Source: Pseudomonadota bacterium
GTDB lineage: Bacteria > Pseudomonadota > Gammaproteobacteria > Steroidobacterales > Steroidobacteraceae
Direction: 5' to 3'
NCBI GenBank assembly: GCA_021807675.1
Contig: JAKBCR010000021.1
Coordinates: forward strand, 1-33,607
Length of the DNA stretch: 33,607 nucleotides
In this document: in pieces, positions 8,981 through 17,370 of the stretch
Layout of the letters: each line of letters opens with the position of its first letter
How positions within the stretch are numbered: position 1 is the stretch's first letter
Notes under the pieces: model-generated
What the model saw: the letters and a program-made list of their open reading frames with translations, nothing else
Database searches by the model: none
Told to the model about the DNA's origin: nothing
Made by a program: the position numbers and the translations under genes

Positions 8981-11119
8981 TCAGTGGAATGACGCCGTGA
9001 ATCCCGCGAGCACGTTGAATCCCGGCGCGGGCTCGAAGTAGCGGCCGTTGCCATCGTCCACGATGACCGAGCCCACGTAGCGCCGGTCGAGGATGTTGTT
9101 CAGGCGCAGGAAGATGCTCAGTCTCGTCGAGCCGAAATCCCTGGCGTACCCGCCGGTGGCGTTGAAGACAGGGTAGGCGGCGGCGAACTCCGTATTCGCA
9201 TCGTTCACCGCGATCGCGCTGATGTACTGTCCCGTGAGGCTCGCCCGCCACCCGATGGGGCGACCCCATTCGATCCTCGCGTAGCCGTCGTTGTGCGGTA
9301 CCCCCGGCAGCCGGTTGCCCGAGGCAATGAGCTGGGTCGCAGTGGCGCACGGGGTGGCGGTGCACGTCAGATAGGCGTCGATGTAGATCGCATCGATGTA
9401 AGTGTAGGCGAGCTGAGCGTGCCAGCTGCCAGCGAATCGATAGTCGAGGGAGCCTTCCGCGCCGGTGCGCCGCGTCCGTCCCGCATTCTCGTACGTCGAG
9501 CGGCCGCCGACATTCGTCGCGACGACGATCTCGTTGCGCGTCAGCGTGTTGAATGCAGCGATCCCGGCCCGAAGCTTCCGGCCCATCCGGAACTTTGCGC
9601 CGATCTCGCTGTTGACGCTCCGTGCCGGGCGCAGCCCGAAGTTGAGCCCCGGCGCACCGTCGGGCTGGTAGGCGAGCTCGGCGGCGATCGGCGTCTGAAA
9701 GCCCTGACCGTAGGAGGCATAGAAATGCAGCCAGGGCCTCGCGGCGAAGAGGAGTCCCGCCACCGGTGAGCTGGCGGTGTACGTGATCGCGCCGCTGTCG
9801 TTCCCATTGGTGGGAGTGATGAAGTGATCCTGGGACAGGAAGCGCACTTCGCTGTGGCGGATGCCGGCCGTGAGGGTCCACCGTGGCACGAATTCCCAGC
9901 TCCCCTGGGTGTACTCGTCGATGTTGCGGGCGATGTCGTTCTCGTTGCGTCGCAATGCGCCTACGACGCCCAGCGTGCCGCCGATGAAGTTGTCATAGCC
10001 TCGGCGCAGCTCGTTCTGCGTATCGTAGCTCACGCCCACGACCCACGAGAGCGGCCGCCCCGCGACCGGGCCCTGCCAGGTCCAGCGGGCATCGCCACCG
10101 CCGAAGTCACGGTTGAGGTCGATCACGCCGCCGGAGCTCGTCGGAGCCTTCTGCGGGCCCACCGGTATCGAGAGAAACTGCAGCACCGTGCGGTGTCCGT
10201 AATAGCCCATCAGGCGGATCGACTGTCGGCGCGTGAGTCCCAGGTGCAGGATGAGCCCGCCCTCCTGCTGCTGCAGGCTCTTACGGGTGTTGAACAGTAA
10301 AGACGCCGGATCGGTCTGGTCCGGATTGGCGGCGAGCTCTGCCGCGGTGAGCCCCTGCGGATCGTTCGCATCCGGTCGTGAGAGGATGTTCGCGATGAAC
10401 GTCAGCTTGCGGCGGGAGCCGAAGGTGTAATCGACCTTGCCGTTGAAGGATTCGCTGCGGGCGCTTTGGTGCGGCCGGTACCCCCCGAAGGAGAAGTGGG
10501 TGAAATCCACGTTGTACGCGAGCGGTCCCACGGCATCGCTGGCATCCACACCGGCACGGACCGTGTCGAAGCTTCCATAGCCCACATCGGTCCGCACTTG
10601 TCCCGGAGCCGTGCCGCTCGCGGTGAATATCTGGATGACACCCCCGGAGGAATTTCCATAGAGCGCCGAGAACGGGCCCCGGAGCACCTCGATCCGCTGC
10701 GCGGAATCCAGATTGAACTGCGAGACCTGCCCCTCGCCATCGGGCCCGGTCTGCGGTATTCCGTCCTGATAGATGCGCACGCCGCGGACACCGAACGTGG
10801 AGCTCGCCCCGATGCCGCGGATCGAGATCTGCTGATCCTGAGCATAGTTATTGCGGTTGCGCGCGAGAAGTCCCGGGACGAAGCCGATATCATCCCCCAG
10901 GTTGATGCCCAGCGAGTCGCGGCGAAGCTCCGCCGCCGGGACATCGCTGATCGAGGCCGGCACGTCGAACGCCGGAACCGCGACCCGCGTGGCCGTGATG
11001 ACGATATCCCTCAGCGGAGCCGCTTCGGCGGCAAGCGCCGGGTAGATGCAGCAGGCGTTACCCAGGAGGATCGCGAGCGCCACGGCCACAGACCCGGTTC
11101 CCGGGGCTCTTCTTCGCAT
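8981..11119 (-). CDS. TonB-dependent outer-membrane receptor
   Basis: The frame encodes about 712 residues from the ATG at 11119. Residues 1-30 form a Sec signal peptide ending ALA before AEAAPL. A TonB-box-like segment, LRDIVITATR, is at 36-45. The plug domain follows, with ISIRGIG, RIYQDGIPQ, the IEVLRGPFSALYGNSSGGVI block and then a 22-strand-type barrel. Recognisable barrel features include NSEIGAKFRMGRKLRAGIAAF, the NAGRTRRTGAEGSLDYRF segment and LRLNNILDRRYVGS near the end. Members import siderophores, vitamins or glycans using TonB energy; the substrate is unknown. It ends in SFH rather than the usual terminal aromatic. An ATG at 11158 gives 13 more residues. A much longer upstream frame runs through antisense sequence and is rejected. 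Confidence 0.92.
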   Translation of the reverse strand: MRRRAPGTGSVAVALAILLGNACCIYPALAAEAAPLRDIVITATRVAVPAFDVPASISDVPAAELRRDSLGINLGDDIGFVPGLLARNRNNYAQDQQISIRGIGASSTFGVRGVRIYQDGIPQTGPDGEGQVSQFNLDSAQRIEVLRGPFSALYGNSSGGVIQIFTASGTAPGQVRTDVGYGSFDTVRAGVDASDAVGPLAYNVDFTHFSFGGYRPHQSARSESFNGKVDYTFGSRRKLTFIANILSRPDANDPQGLTAAELAANPDQTDPASLLFNTRKSLQQQEGGLILHLGLTRRQSIRLMGYYGHRTVLQFLSIPVGPQKAPTSSGGVIDLNRDFGGGDARWTWQGPVAGRPLSWVVGVSYDTQNELRRGYDNFIGGTLGVVGALRRNENDIARNIDEYTQGSWEFVPRWTLTAGIRHSEVRFLSQDHFITPTNGNDSGAITYTASSPVAGLLFAARPWLHFYASYGQGFQTPIAAELAYQPDGAPGLNFGLRPARSVNSEIGAKFRMGRKLRAGIAAFNTLTRNEIVVATNVGGRSTYENAGRTRRTGAEGSLDYRFAGSWHAQLAYTYIDAIYIDAYLTCTATPCATATQLIASGNRLPGVPHNDGYARIEWGRPIGWRASLTGQYISAIAVNDANTEFAAAYPVFNATGGYARDFGSTRLSIFLRLNNILDRRYVGSVIVDDGNGRYFEPAPGFNVLAGFTASFH

Positions 11120-11186
11120 GCTGGTAAGTCTCAGGGGCAGGCGCTCTTGTTGTTCCATCGTAAGCCCATGTGCGCGAAAGAGAGGA

Positions 11187-11192
11187 ATTATT
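11187..11192 (-). promoter_or_regulatory. possible -10 box of the TonB receptor gene
   Basis: On the reverse strand AATAAT (5 of 6 to consensus) lies 28 bases upstream of the ATG at 11158 and 67 upstream of the one at 11119. A poor -35 match (TGGAAC) sits at suitable distance. I saw no Fur-box-like sequence. Confidence 0.35.
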
Positions 11193-11406
11193 GCGCAGCA
11201 GAGCCGATGGTTCCATCCGCCGACGTGATCGGATCCGGGTTGTGTCGGCTCCGGGACGGCTTTGAGGTCGTCGTCGGGAGATTTTCCTCTCGGCGGCGAC
11301 CTCGCGGCACCCGGCCTCGATGGCCTTGCGGGCGGGAGCGCCGCGACGGCCCGCGGCTTACCGGCTCGCGGCGCAGGAGCCTCATCCTGCGGCCGAAGAT
11401 CGCCGG

Positions 11407-12153
11407 CTAGAGTGGCGGATTGCGCAGCCAGTCCGGCTCCGGCAGCCGCGCGAACGCCTCGCGCAGCGCCTCGCTCCAGAGGCTGCGGAGGCTGCGCAAG
11501 TAGCCGTTGTCGGCGTCCAGGCTCGCGTGGCGCGCGACGGCGAACTGGTCGCGCTTCACCATGACCAGGTCCAACGGCAGACCCACGGCGAGGTTCGAGC
11601 GAATGGTCGAGTCCATCGATACCAGGGCGCATTTGGCGCCCTCGCTCAGGCTGCTGCTGCGGCGGATGACGCGGTCGAGGATCGGCTTGCCGTATTTCGA
11701 CTCACCGATCTGAAAATAGGTCGTCTCCGGTGTCGCCTCGATGAAGTTGCCGGCCGCATAGAGACTGAAGAGTCGCGGTCCCTCACCCCGGATCTGTCCC
11801 CCGAGAATAAGGCTCGCGTTGAACTCGACCCCGAACTCCTTCAGTGCCGCCGAATCGCGCCGATGGACCTCGCGCAGCGCCTCACCGACGAGGCGCGCCG
11901 CCTCGAAGAGGCTCGCGCAGGTAAGGAGGCTCGCGGCCCCATCGGGCGCATCCATCCGCTCCTGCAGCAGACTCGTGACTGCCTGCGTCACGGCGAGATT
12001 GCCGGCGCTCTGCAGCACGAGGACACGCTCGCCCGGCTTCTGGAACACCATGGTCTTGCGGAAGGTACTGATCTGATCGACGCCGGCGCTGGTGCGGGAG
12101 TCGGAGAGGAACACCAGGCCCGTGTCGAGCAGCATGGCCACGCAGTAGGTCAT
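11407..12153 (-). CDS. Anbu, proteasome-like beta-subunit peptidase
   Basis: This 248-residue N-terminal-nucleophile hydrolase is of the Anbu (ancestral beta subunit) family. It starts MTYCVAMLLDTGLVFLSDSR. After Met removal Thr1 would be the nucleophile, with Asp17 (SDSR) and Lys32 (TFRK) in the positions of the proteasome triad. The GNLAVTQAV and ASLILGGQI segments match the fold. Anbu proteins assemble into open or helical rings, and their physiological substrate is not settled. It is the last gene of a four-gene minus-strand cluster (ATP-grasp, alpha-E, transglutaminase, Anbu), the recurrent context of this family. A 66-base gap separates it from the transglutaminase gene. Confidence 0.93.
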   Translation of the reverse strand: MTYCVAMLLDTGLVFLSDSRTSAGVDQISTFRKTMVFQKPGERVLVLQSAGNLAVTQAVTSLLQERMDAPDGAASLLTCASLFEAARLVGEALREVHRRDSAALKEFGVEFNASLILGGQIRGEGPRLFSLYAAGNFIEATPETTYFQIGESKYGKPILDRVIRRSSSLSEGAKCALVSMDSTIRSNLAVGLPLDLVMVKRDQFAVARHASLDADNGYLRSLRSLWSEALREAFARLPEPDWLRNPPL

Positions 12154-12219
12154 CTCGCCTGAGTCTCCGGTGATTGCCGTTCGGGATCTCGCGCGACGCC
12201 GCCAGCGGCTGCCTGTCGC

Positions 12220-13023
12220 TCACTGCGAGTCGATGCTCAAAGCGGTGACGCTGACGTCCATGACTTCCGGGCCGCCGCCCCGGCGCACCCCCCGCACCGG
12301 AGCGGCGTCGAGATAGTCCCGGCCTACGGCAAGCCGGCAATGTCCTGCGCCGGCCGGCTGCGCGTGGGTGACGTCGATGCCGTGCCAGCCCTGCGCCTCG
12401 CTGAGCCAAGCCTCCGCCCACGCATGGCTGGCGGTCTCTCCGGCATGGCTCGAGCAGATATAGCCACTCACGTAACGGGCGGGAATGCCCATCGAGCGGC
12501 AACACGCGATGAGGAGATGCGCCTGATCCTGACACACGCCTTCGCCGCGCTCGAGCGCTGCGGCGGCGGAATCCTCCACGGTGGTCGTTCCAGGGCGGTA
12601 CCGAACGTGCGTGCACACCGCCTTGGCCAGATCGTAGAGCCGCTGCCGCAACGATGCTCGACCCTCCAGGTGCTCGCGTGCCAAGGCGACGATCCCATCG
12701 GTCGCGGTGGTCAATGCGGTCGGGGCGAGATAGGCGAGCGGCGAGAGCAGGCCCTGCTCGCGAAGGATCTCGCGCGCACGGGTGATCTCAACGACGCCGG
12801 TGACGACGATGGATATCTCCCTGTGCGGCTCATCCAGCGTCAGAAGGTGCGTGATGTTGCCATGGGCGTCCATCTGCTCTGCGCGACGCCCTGGCGCCTG
12901 GATCGACCACGCCAGCGTATGCTGCTGCCCGTCGCGCCGCGGAGTGAGCCGTAGCGTTTGCGCGGAGTACTTGACCGGCTGTTGGTAGCGATAGGTGGTT
13001 CGATGCGAGATGCGCAGCTGCAT
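12220..13023 (-). CDS. transglutaminase-like cysteine protease of the Anbu cluster
   Basis: This is a 267-residue protein beginning MQLRISHRTTYRYQQPV, the usual start of bacterial transglutaminase-like proteins with an N-terminal beta-sandwich region. The papain-like core has Cys164 in GEGVCQDQAHL, His200 in ASHAWAEAW and Asp217 in HGIDVTHAQ, a complete catalytic triad. There is no signal peptide, so it acts in the cytoplasm. It could cleave or ligate gamma-glutamyl or isopeptide bonds made by the neighbouring ATP-grasp enzyme; this is inference from the conserved gene neighbourhood. The ATG at 13023 has GAGAG about 8 bases upstream. A TTG at 13035 would add four residues and overlap the previous stop. 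Confidence 0.93.
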   Translation of the reverse strand: MQLRISHRTTYRYQQPVKYSAQTLRLTPRRDGQQHTLAWSIQAPGRRAEQMDAHGNITHLLTLDEPHREISIVVTGVVEITRAREILREQGLLSPLAYLAPTALTTATDGIVALAREHLEGRASLRQRLYDLAKAVCTHVRYRPGTTTVEDSAAAALERGEGVCQDQAHLLIACCRSMGIPARYVSGYICSSHAGETASHAWAEAWLSEAQGWHGIDVTHAQPAGAGHCRLAVGRDYLDAAPVRGVRRGGGPEVMDVSVTALSIDSQ

Positions 13024-13031
13024 GCGAGCTC

Positions 13032-13967
13032 TCAAGAGGCCGGGACCAGGAAGTCATCCGCGATTCGCGCGCCGAGCTCCCGCAGCCTCGCCTGGAAGCG
13101 ATCGAGGAAATGCGGCAGCCCTTCGGCGCGGAAATCCTCGAATCGGCCGAAATGAAACCGGGCGTGCAGCTCACCGACCCGCCTGCGGGTCTCCTCCGAG
13201 CGGCTGTTCGCCACCGCGGCCAAATTGGACTGCAGCTCATCGAGACACCGATGCACGCTCTGGGGAAGGTCGTCCCGCATCAGCAGCATCTCCGTCACCC
13301 GCTCCGGAGTGACACTGTCGCGATAGAGTCGCCGGAAGATCTCGAAGGCCGACATGGCGCGCAGCAGTACGCCCCACTCGGAGGCCTCGGCCCGCAACCG
13401 CTCGCCCCTGCCGCCCGGATCGCGCCAGCGGGACTCGAGCAGCCGCGTCGTGCTGTCGGCGCGCTCGATGAAAGTGCCGATCCGCGTAAAGTAGAGCGCC
13501 TCGTCCCGTAATAATGTCGCGGACGTCACTCCGCGTGTCACGTGGGCGCGGTACTTGACCCACTCCAGGAACTCGCTCCGCGCCGACTCCGGCATCGCCG
13601 CAGTGAACGATAGAGACTCGAGATAGGTCGAATTCAGCGTTTCCCAGATGTCAGAGGTGATCGTGCCGCGCACCGCGCGCGCGTTCTCGCGCGCGGTGCG
13701 CAGACAGTGCACGATGCTGCCCGGATGCTGCCGGTCGAAGGCCAGAAAGTCGAAGGCCGCGCGAGCGGTCAGCGCCTCGTAACGCTCGAAGAACGCCTCC
13801 CCGGCTCCGAGCGACACCAACGTGGCCTGCCAACCCTGCCTCACGGCCTCCGGCGCGCGCGGCAGCAGCGAAAGCCGCTGATGCGCATCGATCATGCGCG
13901 CCAGGTTCTCGGCACGCTCGAGATAGCGCGACATCCAATAGAGATGATCGGCCGTGCGGCTCAGCAT
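13032..13967 (-). CDS. alpha-E domain protein (DUF403)
   Basis: This 311-residue, almost wholly alpha-helical protein begins MLSRTADHLYWMSRYLERAENLARMI, the standard opening of the alpha-E/DUF403 family. Conserved features include the ENARAVRGTIT helix, IGTFIERADSTTRLL, and MLLMRDDLPQSVHRCL near the C-terminal third. No enzymatic residues are known. The family is almost always encoded beside a circularly permuted ATP-grasp protein and a transglutaminase and may be their partner or a carrier-type helper. The start lies one base after the stop of the ATP-grasp gene, and the stop lies 8 bases before the transglutaminase ATG, so all three are translated from one mRNA. Confidence 0.94.
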   Translation of the reverse strand: MLSRTADHLYWMSRYLERAENLARMIDAHQRLSLLPRAPEAVRQGWQATLVSLGAGEAFFERYEALTARAAFDFLAFDRQHPGSIVHCLRTARENARAVRGTITSDIWETLNSTYLESLSFTAAMPESARSEFLEWVKYRAHVTRGVTSATLLRDEALYFTRIGTFIERADSTTRLLESRWRDPGGRGERLRAEASEWGVLLRAMSAFEIFRRLYRDSVTPERVTEMLLMRDDLPQSVHRCLDELQSNLAAVANSRSEETRRRVGELHARFHFGRFEDFRAEGLPHFLDRFQARLRELGARIADDFLVPAS

Positions 13968-13968
13968 C

Positions 13969-15384
13969 TCAAGCGTCCAGCACCCAAGTGTCCTTCGTCC
14001 CGCCGCCCTGGGACGAGTTGACGATGAGCGAACCCTCGCGCAGCGCCACCCGCGTCAGCCCGCCCGGCACGATCCTCACCTCGCCCCCGGACAGGACGAA
14101 TGGCCGCAGGTCGATGTGGCGGGGCGCGACGCCGGTGGCGGAGAAAGTCGGAGAGGTCGAGAGCGCCAGCGTCGGCTGTGCGATGTAACGCTCCGGATGC
14201 GCTTTTATCCGGGAGCGGAAGTCCTCGATCTGCGTGGCGGTCGCGGCCGGCCCGATCATCATTCCATAGCCCCCCGCGCCATGAACCTCCTTCACGACCA
14301 GCTCCGGGAGGTGATCGAGCGCGTAAGCCCGATCCTCCGGATTGCCGAGGATCCAGGTGCGGACGTTTTCCAGGAGGGGTGCTTCCCCCAGGTAGAACCG
14401 GATCATCTCCGGCACGTAGGGATAGACCGATTTGTCGTCGGCGATGCCTGTGCCGATTGCGTTGGCGATCGTGACGTGCCCGGCACGGTAAACGGTGAGC
14501 AGGCCCGGCACGCCGAGCGCCGAGTCCGGCCGGAACGAGAGCGGATCGAGGAAGTCATCGTCGAGGCGCCTGTACACCACGTCCACGCGTTGCGGACCGC
14601 GGGTCGTGCGCATGTAGAGCACGTCATCGAGCACGAAAAGATCCTGCCCCTCGACGAGCTCGATCCCCATCTGCTGCGCGAGAAAGGCATGCTCGAAATA
14701 GGCGCTGTTGTACGTGCCCGGGGTGAGCAGCACCACGGTCGGGTCCGAGACACCCTGTGGCGCGACGCTCTTCAGGTTCTCGAGGAGCAGGTCCGGATAC
14801 TGCTCCACCGGCTCGACGGGGCGTTGGGCGAACAGCTCGGGAAAGAGCCGCATCATCATCTTGCGGTTCTCGAGCATGTAGGAGACGCCGGAGGGCACGC
14901 GAAGATTGTCCTCCAGCACACAGAAGCTCCCGTTCGCATCGCGCACAATATCGATACCGGCAACATGCGCGTAGATGCCGCCGGGTACATTCACACCCTG
15001 CATCTCGGGTCGGTATTGGGCATTACAGAGCACCCGTTCCGGGGGCATCACCCCCGCCCGCAGAATCCGCTGCTCGTGGTAAATGTCGCCGATGAAAGCA
15101 TTGAGCGCCCGAACGCGCTGCGCGAGTCCCGCCTCGAGCCGCGCCCACTCGTCCGCGGGGAGGATACGCGGCACGATGTCGAAAGGGATCAGCCGCTCGG
15201 TCCCCGAGCGCTCCCCGTACACGGCGAAGGTGATCCCGAGGCGATGGAACAACGCGTCCGCCTCGGAGCGCTTCTGGGCGAGGCACTCCTGCGACTGCGC
15301 CTCGAGCCAGCCCCAATAGTCGCGACAATGTGGGCGGGGCACGCCACCCGCCTCCAACATCTCGTCATACGGGATCGCCCGCAC
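13969..15384 (-). CDS. circularly permuted ATP-grasp protein
   Basis: This is a 471-residue protein of the circularly permuted ATP-grasp family (DUF404/DUF407 type). Marker segments are FHRLGITFAVYG, RVRALNAFIGDIYHEQRIL, FCVLEDNLRVPSGVSYMLEN, VVLLTPGTYNSAYFEHAFLA, TIANAIGTGIADDKSVYPYV and the C-terminal VKEVHGAGGYGMMIGP and HIDLRPFVLSGG. The family is predicted to ligate amino acids or peptides using ATP, but its substrate is unresolved. The start is a GTG at 15384 with a very strong ribosome binding site (AGGAGGGGG) about 4 bases upstream. It is the first gene of the Anbu cluster, and the 160-base gap before it must hold the promoter, which I could not identify with confidence. Confidence 0.95.
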   Translation of the reverse strand: MRAIPYDEMLEAGGVPRPHCRDYWGWLEAQSQECLAQKRSEADALFHRLGITFAVYGERSGTERLIPFDIVPRILPADEWARLEAGLAQRVRALNAFIGDIYHEQRILRAGVMPPERVLCNAQYRPEMQGVNVPGGIYAHVAGIDIVRDANGSFCVLEDNLRVPSGVSYMLENRKMMMRLFPELFAQRPVEPVEQYPDLLLENLKSVAPQGVSDPTVVLLTPGTYNSAYFEHAFLAQQMGIELVEGQDLFVLDDVLYMRTTRGPQRVDVVYRRLDDDFLDPLSFRPDSALGVPGLLTVYRAGHVTIANAIGTGIADDKSVYPYVPEMIRFYLGEAPLLENVRTWILGNPEDRAYALDHLPELVVKEVHGAGGYGMMIGPAATATQIEDFRSRIKAHPERYIAQPTLALSTSPTFSATGVAPRHIDLRPFVLSGGEVRIVPGGLTRVALREGSLIVNSSQGGGTKDTWVLDA

Positions 15385-15546
15385 GCTGCCCCCTCCTGCA
15401 TCGGTCTCACACAGCTCGGGTCAAGCGAGATCCGTGCCAGATGCTGGGGGCTCACCGCTCAAGGCGTTACGCGGCGGCGCCCGCTCCTGAGCGCTGCCGC
15501 CCCGGCTCCCTGCCTCGTGTCGGTGCGGTGTCGAGGCCGGCCTGCA

Positions 15547-17151
15547 TCATTTCAGTGCGCTGAAGGCGAACCCTTTGTAGCCCTCGGCGGTCATACGCCG
15601 GACCTCCGGGACGTAAGTCGCCATGCCGGCCGCCCAAGGTTGAAAGATGCGCGAGGCGTCGTCGGCGTTGACATGTACCATGTAATTGTTGACCTGTCGC
15701 CGGATCAGGTTCTGCGCGACAGCGGCGGATTTTCTCCCCCAGATGTCCGCTCCGTCCTCCGTCGCTTCCACGGTGTCGTAGCCCCGCCGTCTCATGTGCT
15801 CGAGACAGTCGGCGATCCAGTCCGCGTGGAACTCATTTTCCAGAATCAGAGGACCCAGGACCGACGGGCTGCCGGCGCTCGTCGGGTGAAACAGGTTGGG
15901 AAATCGCGGCGTCATGAGGCCGAAGACCGTGCGTGGGCCGCGTGCCCAGACCTCGCGCGGCGTCTCGCCCCTGTGGTTGACGACGCCGGCCTTCTCGATG
16001 GCGCCGAGAAAGGGCTTGAAGCCCAGTGCGAAGATGATCAGATCCACATCGTAGTGACTGCTGCGGGTGCGGATGCCCGTCTCGGTGATTTCCTCGATCG
16101 GATCTTCCTTCATGTCCACGAGGGTGAGGTCATCGCGGTTGAAGCACTCGTAATAGCCGATCTCCAGAATGAGCCGTCGGGTACCAATGGGGTAATCGGG
16201 GCAGAGCTTGGCGGCGATTACCGGGTCCTTCACCTGCTCGCGGATCTTCTTCCTCGCGAACTCCGAGGCGATCTCGTTCGAGGCGCGGCTCGTGCCGATG
16301 TCCTCGAACACGTAGGCCATCCCGTGGCCCCCGAGCGCCCATTGGCGCTCCATCCGCTCTTGCTGTTCCTCAGCCGTGTAGTGCGCCGCGGGCCTTCGGT
16401 CCTCCTGACCCGTGGGCAGGGTAGGCCGCGCCAGCATCGCTTCCTTGAAGCGCTCGAGATGACACGAGATCTCCTGCTGCCGCTTCCGGTCGGGTGGCCC
16501 GTTGCGGGCGGGAACCGCGTAATGGGGCGTGCGCTGGAAAACGAAGGTATGCCGCGCTTGCGCAGCCACGACCGGCACCGCCTGGACGCCTGAGGAGCCC
16601 GTCCCGACGATGGCGACCCGCCGGTTCGTGAGCCTGACCTGCCGGTGCGGCCAGCGGTTGCTCTGCAGCCATTCGCCCGTGAACCTGTCCAGGCCGGGAA
16701 ACGAGACCGGCTTGGGCTCGGAGAGATTGCCGGTGCACATCACGAGAAACCGGCAGGCAATCCGATCGCCGCGATCGGTTTTGAGGTGCCAGCGTCGATC
16801 CTCCTGCGACCACTGTGCCTGGCGCAGCCAGGTATCGAAGCGGAACGATCCCGTGACACCGAGCTTGTCGGCCACCCAGTTCGCGTAAGCCATCAGCTCC
16901 GGCTGCGCCGCATAGCGTTCCTTCCACTGCCATCCGTCGTAGATCTCGCGGGAAAACAGATAGCTGTACATATCGACGCTGTCGGTATCGACGCGTGATC
17001 CGGGATAGCCGTTGTGATACCACGTGCCGCCGACGCCCGATGCGCCTTCGATGCCGATCACCGACAGGCCCCCTTCGCGCAACCGATACGCGGCGTAGAT
17101 CCCGCCAAGTCCGGCTCCGACCACCCCGATGTCGAAAGTCTTCTCGGTCAC
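15547..17151 (-). CDS. flavin monooxygenase, Baeyer-Villiger type with altered fingerprint
   Basis: The 534-residue protein has two dinucleotide-binding motifs: FDIGVVGAGLGGIYAAYRL at the N-terminus for FAD and VAIVGTGSSGVQAVP for NADPH. Between them is the class B monooxygenase fingerprint region FTGEWLQSNRWP. The Baeyer-Villiger consensus has His where Gln163 stands here. Segments GGTWYHNGYPGSRVDTDS and YPIGTRRL are typical of cyclohexanone-type enzymes, which turn ketones into esters or lactones using NADPH and O2. The start is set at the GTG at 17151, giving VTEKTFDIGVVGAG; the frame upstream to 17388 has no family sequence. No ribosome binding site is evident. It is divergent from the LLM oxidoreductase gene. 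Confidence 0.9.
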   Translation of the reverse strand: MTEKTFDIGVVGAGLGGIYAAYRLREGGLSVIGIEGASGVGGTWYHNGYPGSRVDTDSVDMYSYLFSREIYDGWQWKERYAAQPELMAYANWVADKLGVTGSFRFDTWLRQAQWSQEDRRWHLKTDRGDRIACRFLVMCTGNLSEPKPVSFPGLDRFTGEWLQSNRWPHRQVRLTNRRVAIVGTGSSGVQAVPVVAAQARHTFVFQRTPHYAVPARNGPPDRKRQQEISCHLERFKEAMLARPTLPTGQEDRRPAAHYTAEEQQERMERQWALGGHGMAYVFEDIGTSRASNEIASEFARKKIREQVKDPVIAAKLCPDYPIGTRRLILEIGYYECFNRDDLTLVDMKEDPIEEITETGIRTRSSHYDVDLIIFALGFKPFLGAIEKAGVVNHRGETPREVWARGPRTVFGLMTPRFPNLFHPTSAGSPSVLGPLILENEFHADWIADCLEHMRRRGYDTVEATEDGADIWGRKSAAVAQNLIRRQVNNYMVHVNADDASRIFQPWAAGMATYVPEVRRMTAEGYKGFAFSALK

Positions 17152-17370
17152 GTCCGGAATTCTGCACCCAGAATGCCGAGCCCGCCAGCACTCGCCGGCC
17201 GCACACCAGGAGCCAACATCCTGGCTACCCGTCACGAAGACGCGGACCCCCCGAGAGAATGTCAGTGCCCGATGTCGCGGGCGTTTCGGAGGGGCCGCTA
17301 TCGGGAATGCAATGGCGCGGGTACCATCGGTGGGACTCGGCGAGCACCCGGTGACCAAAGTGGAGCGACC

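Noticed and set aside
11120-11406. Fur box or cobalamin riboswitch ahead of the TonB receptor
   Set aside because: No Fur-box-like palindrome and no cobalamin-box consensus are visible; only a moderate -10 box is seen.
8981-11632. 883-residue version of the TonB receptor
   Set aside because: The extra N-terminus lacks family sequence and would put the signal peptide in the interior of the protein.
13954-16593. 879-residue plus-strand frame over the ATP-grasp and monooxygenase genes
   Set aside because: Antisense to two unmistakable genes, rich in Arg, His and Glu, and without domain signatures.
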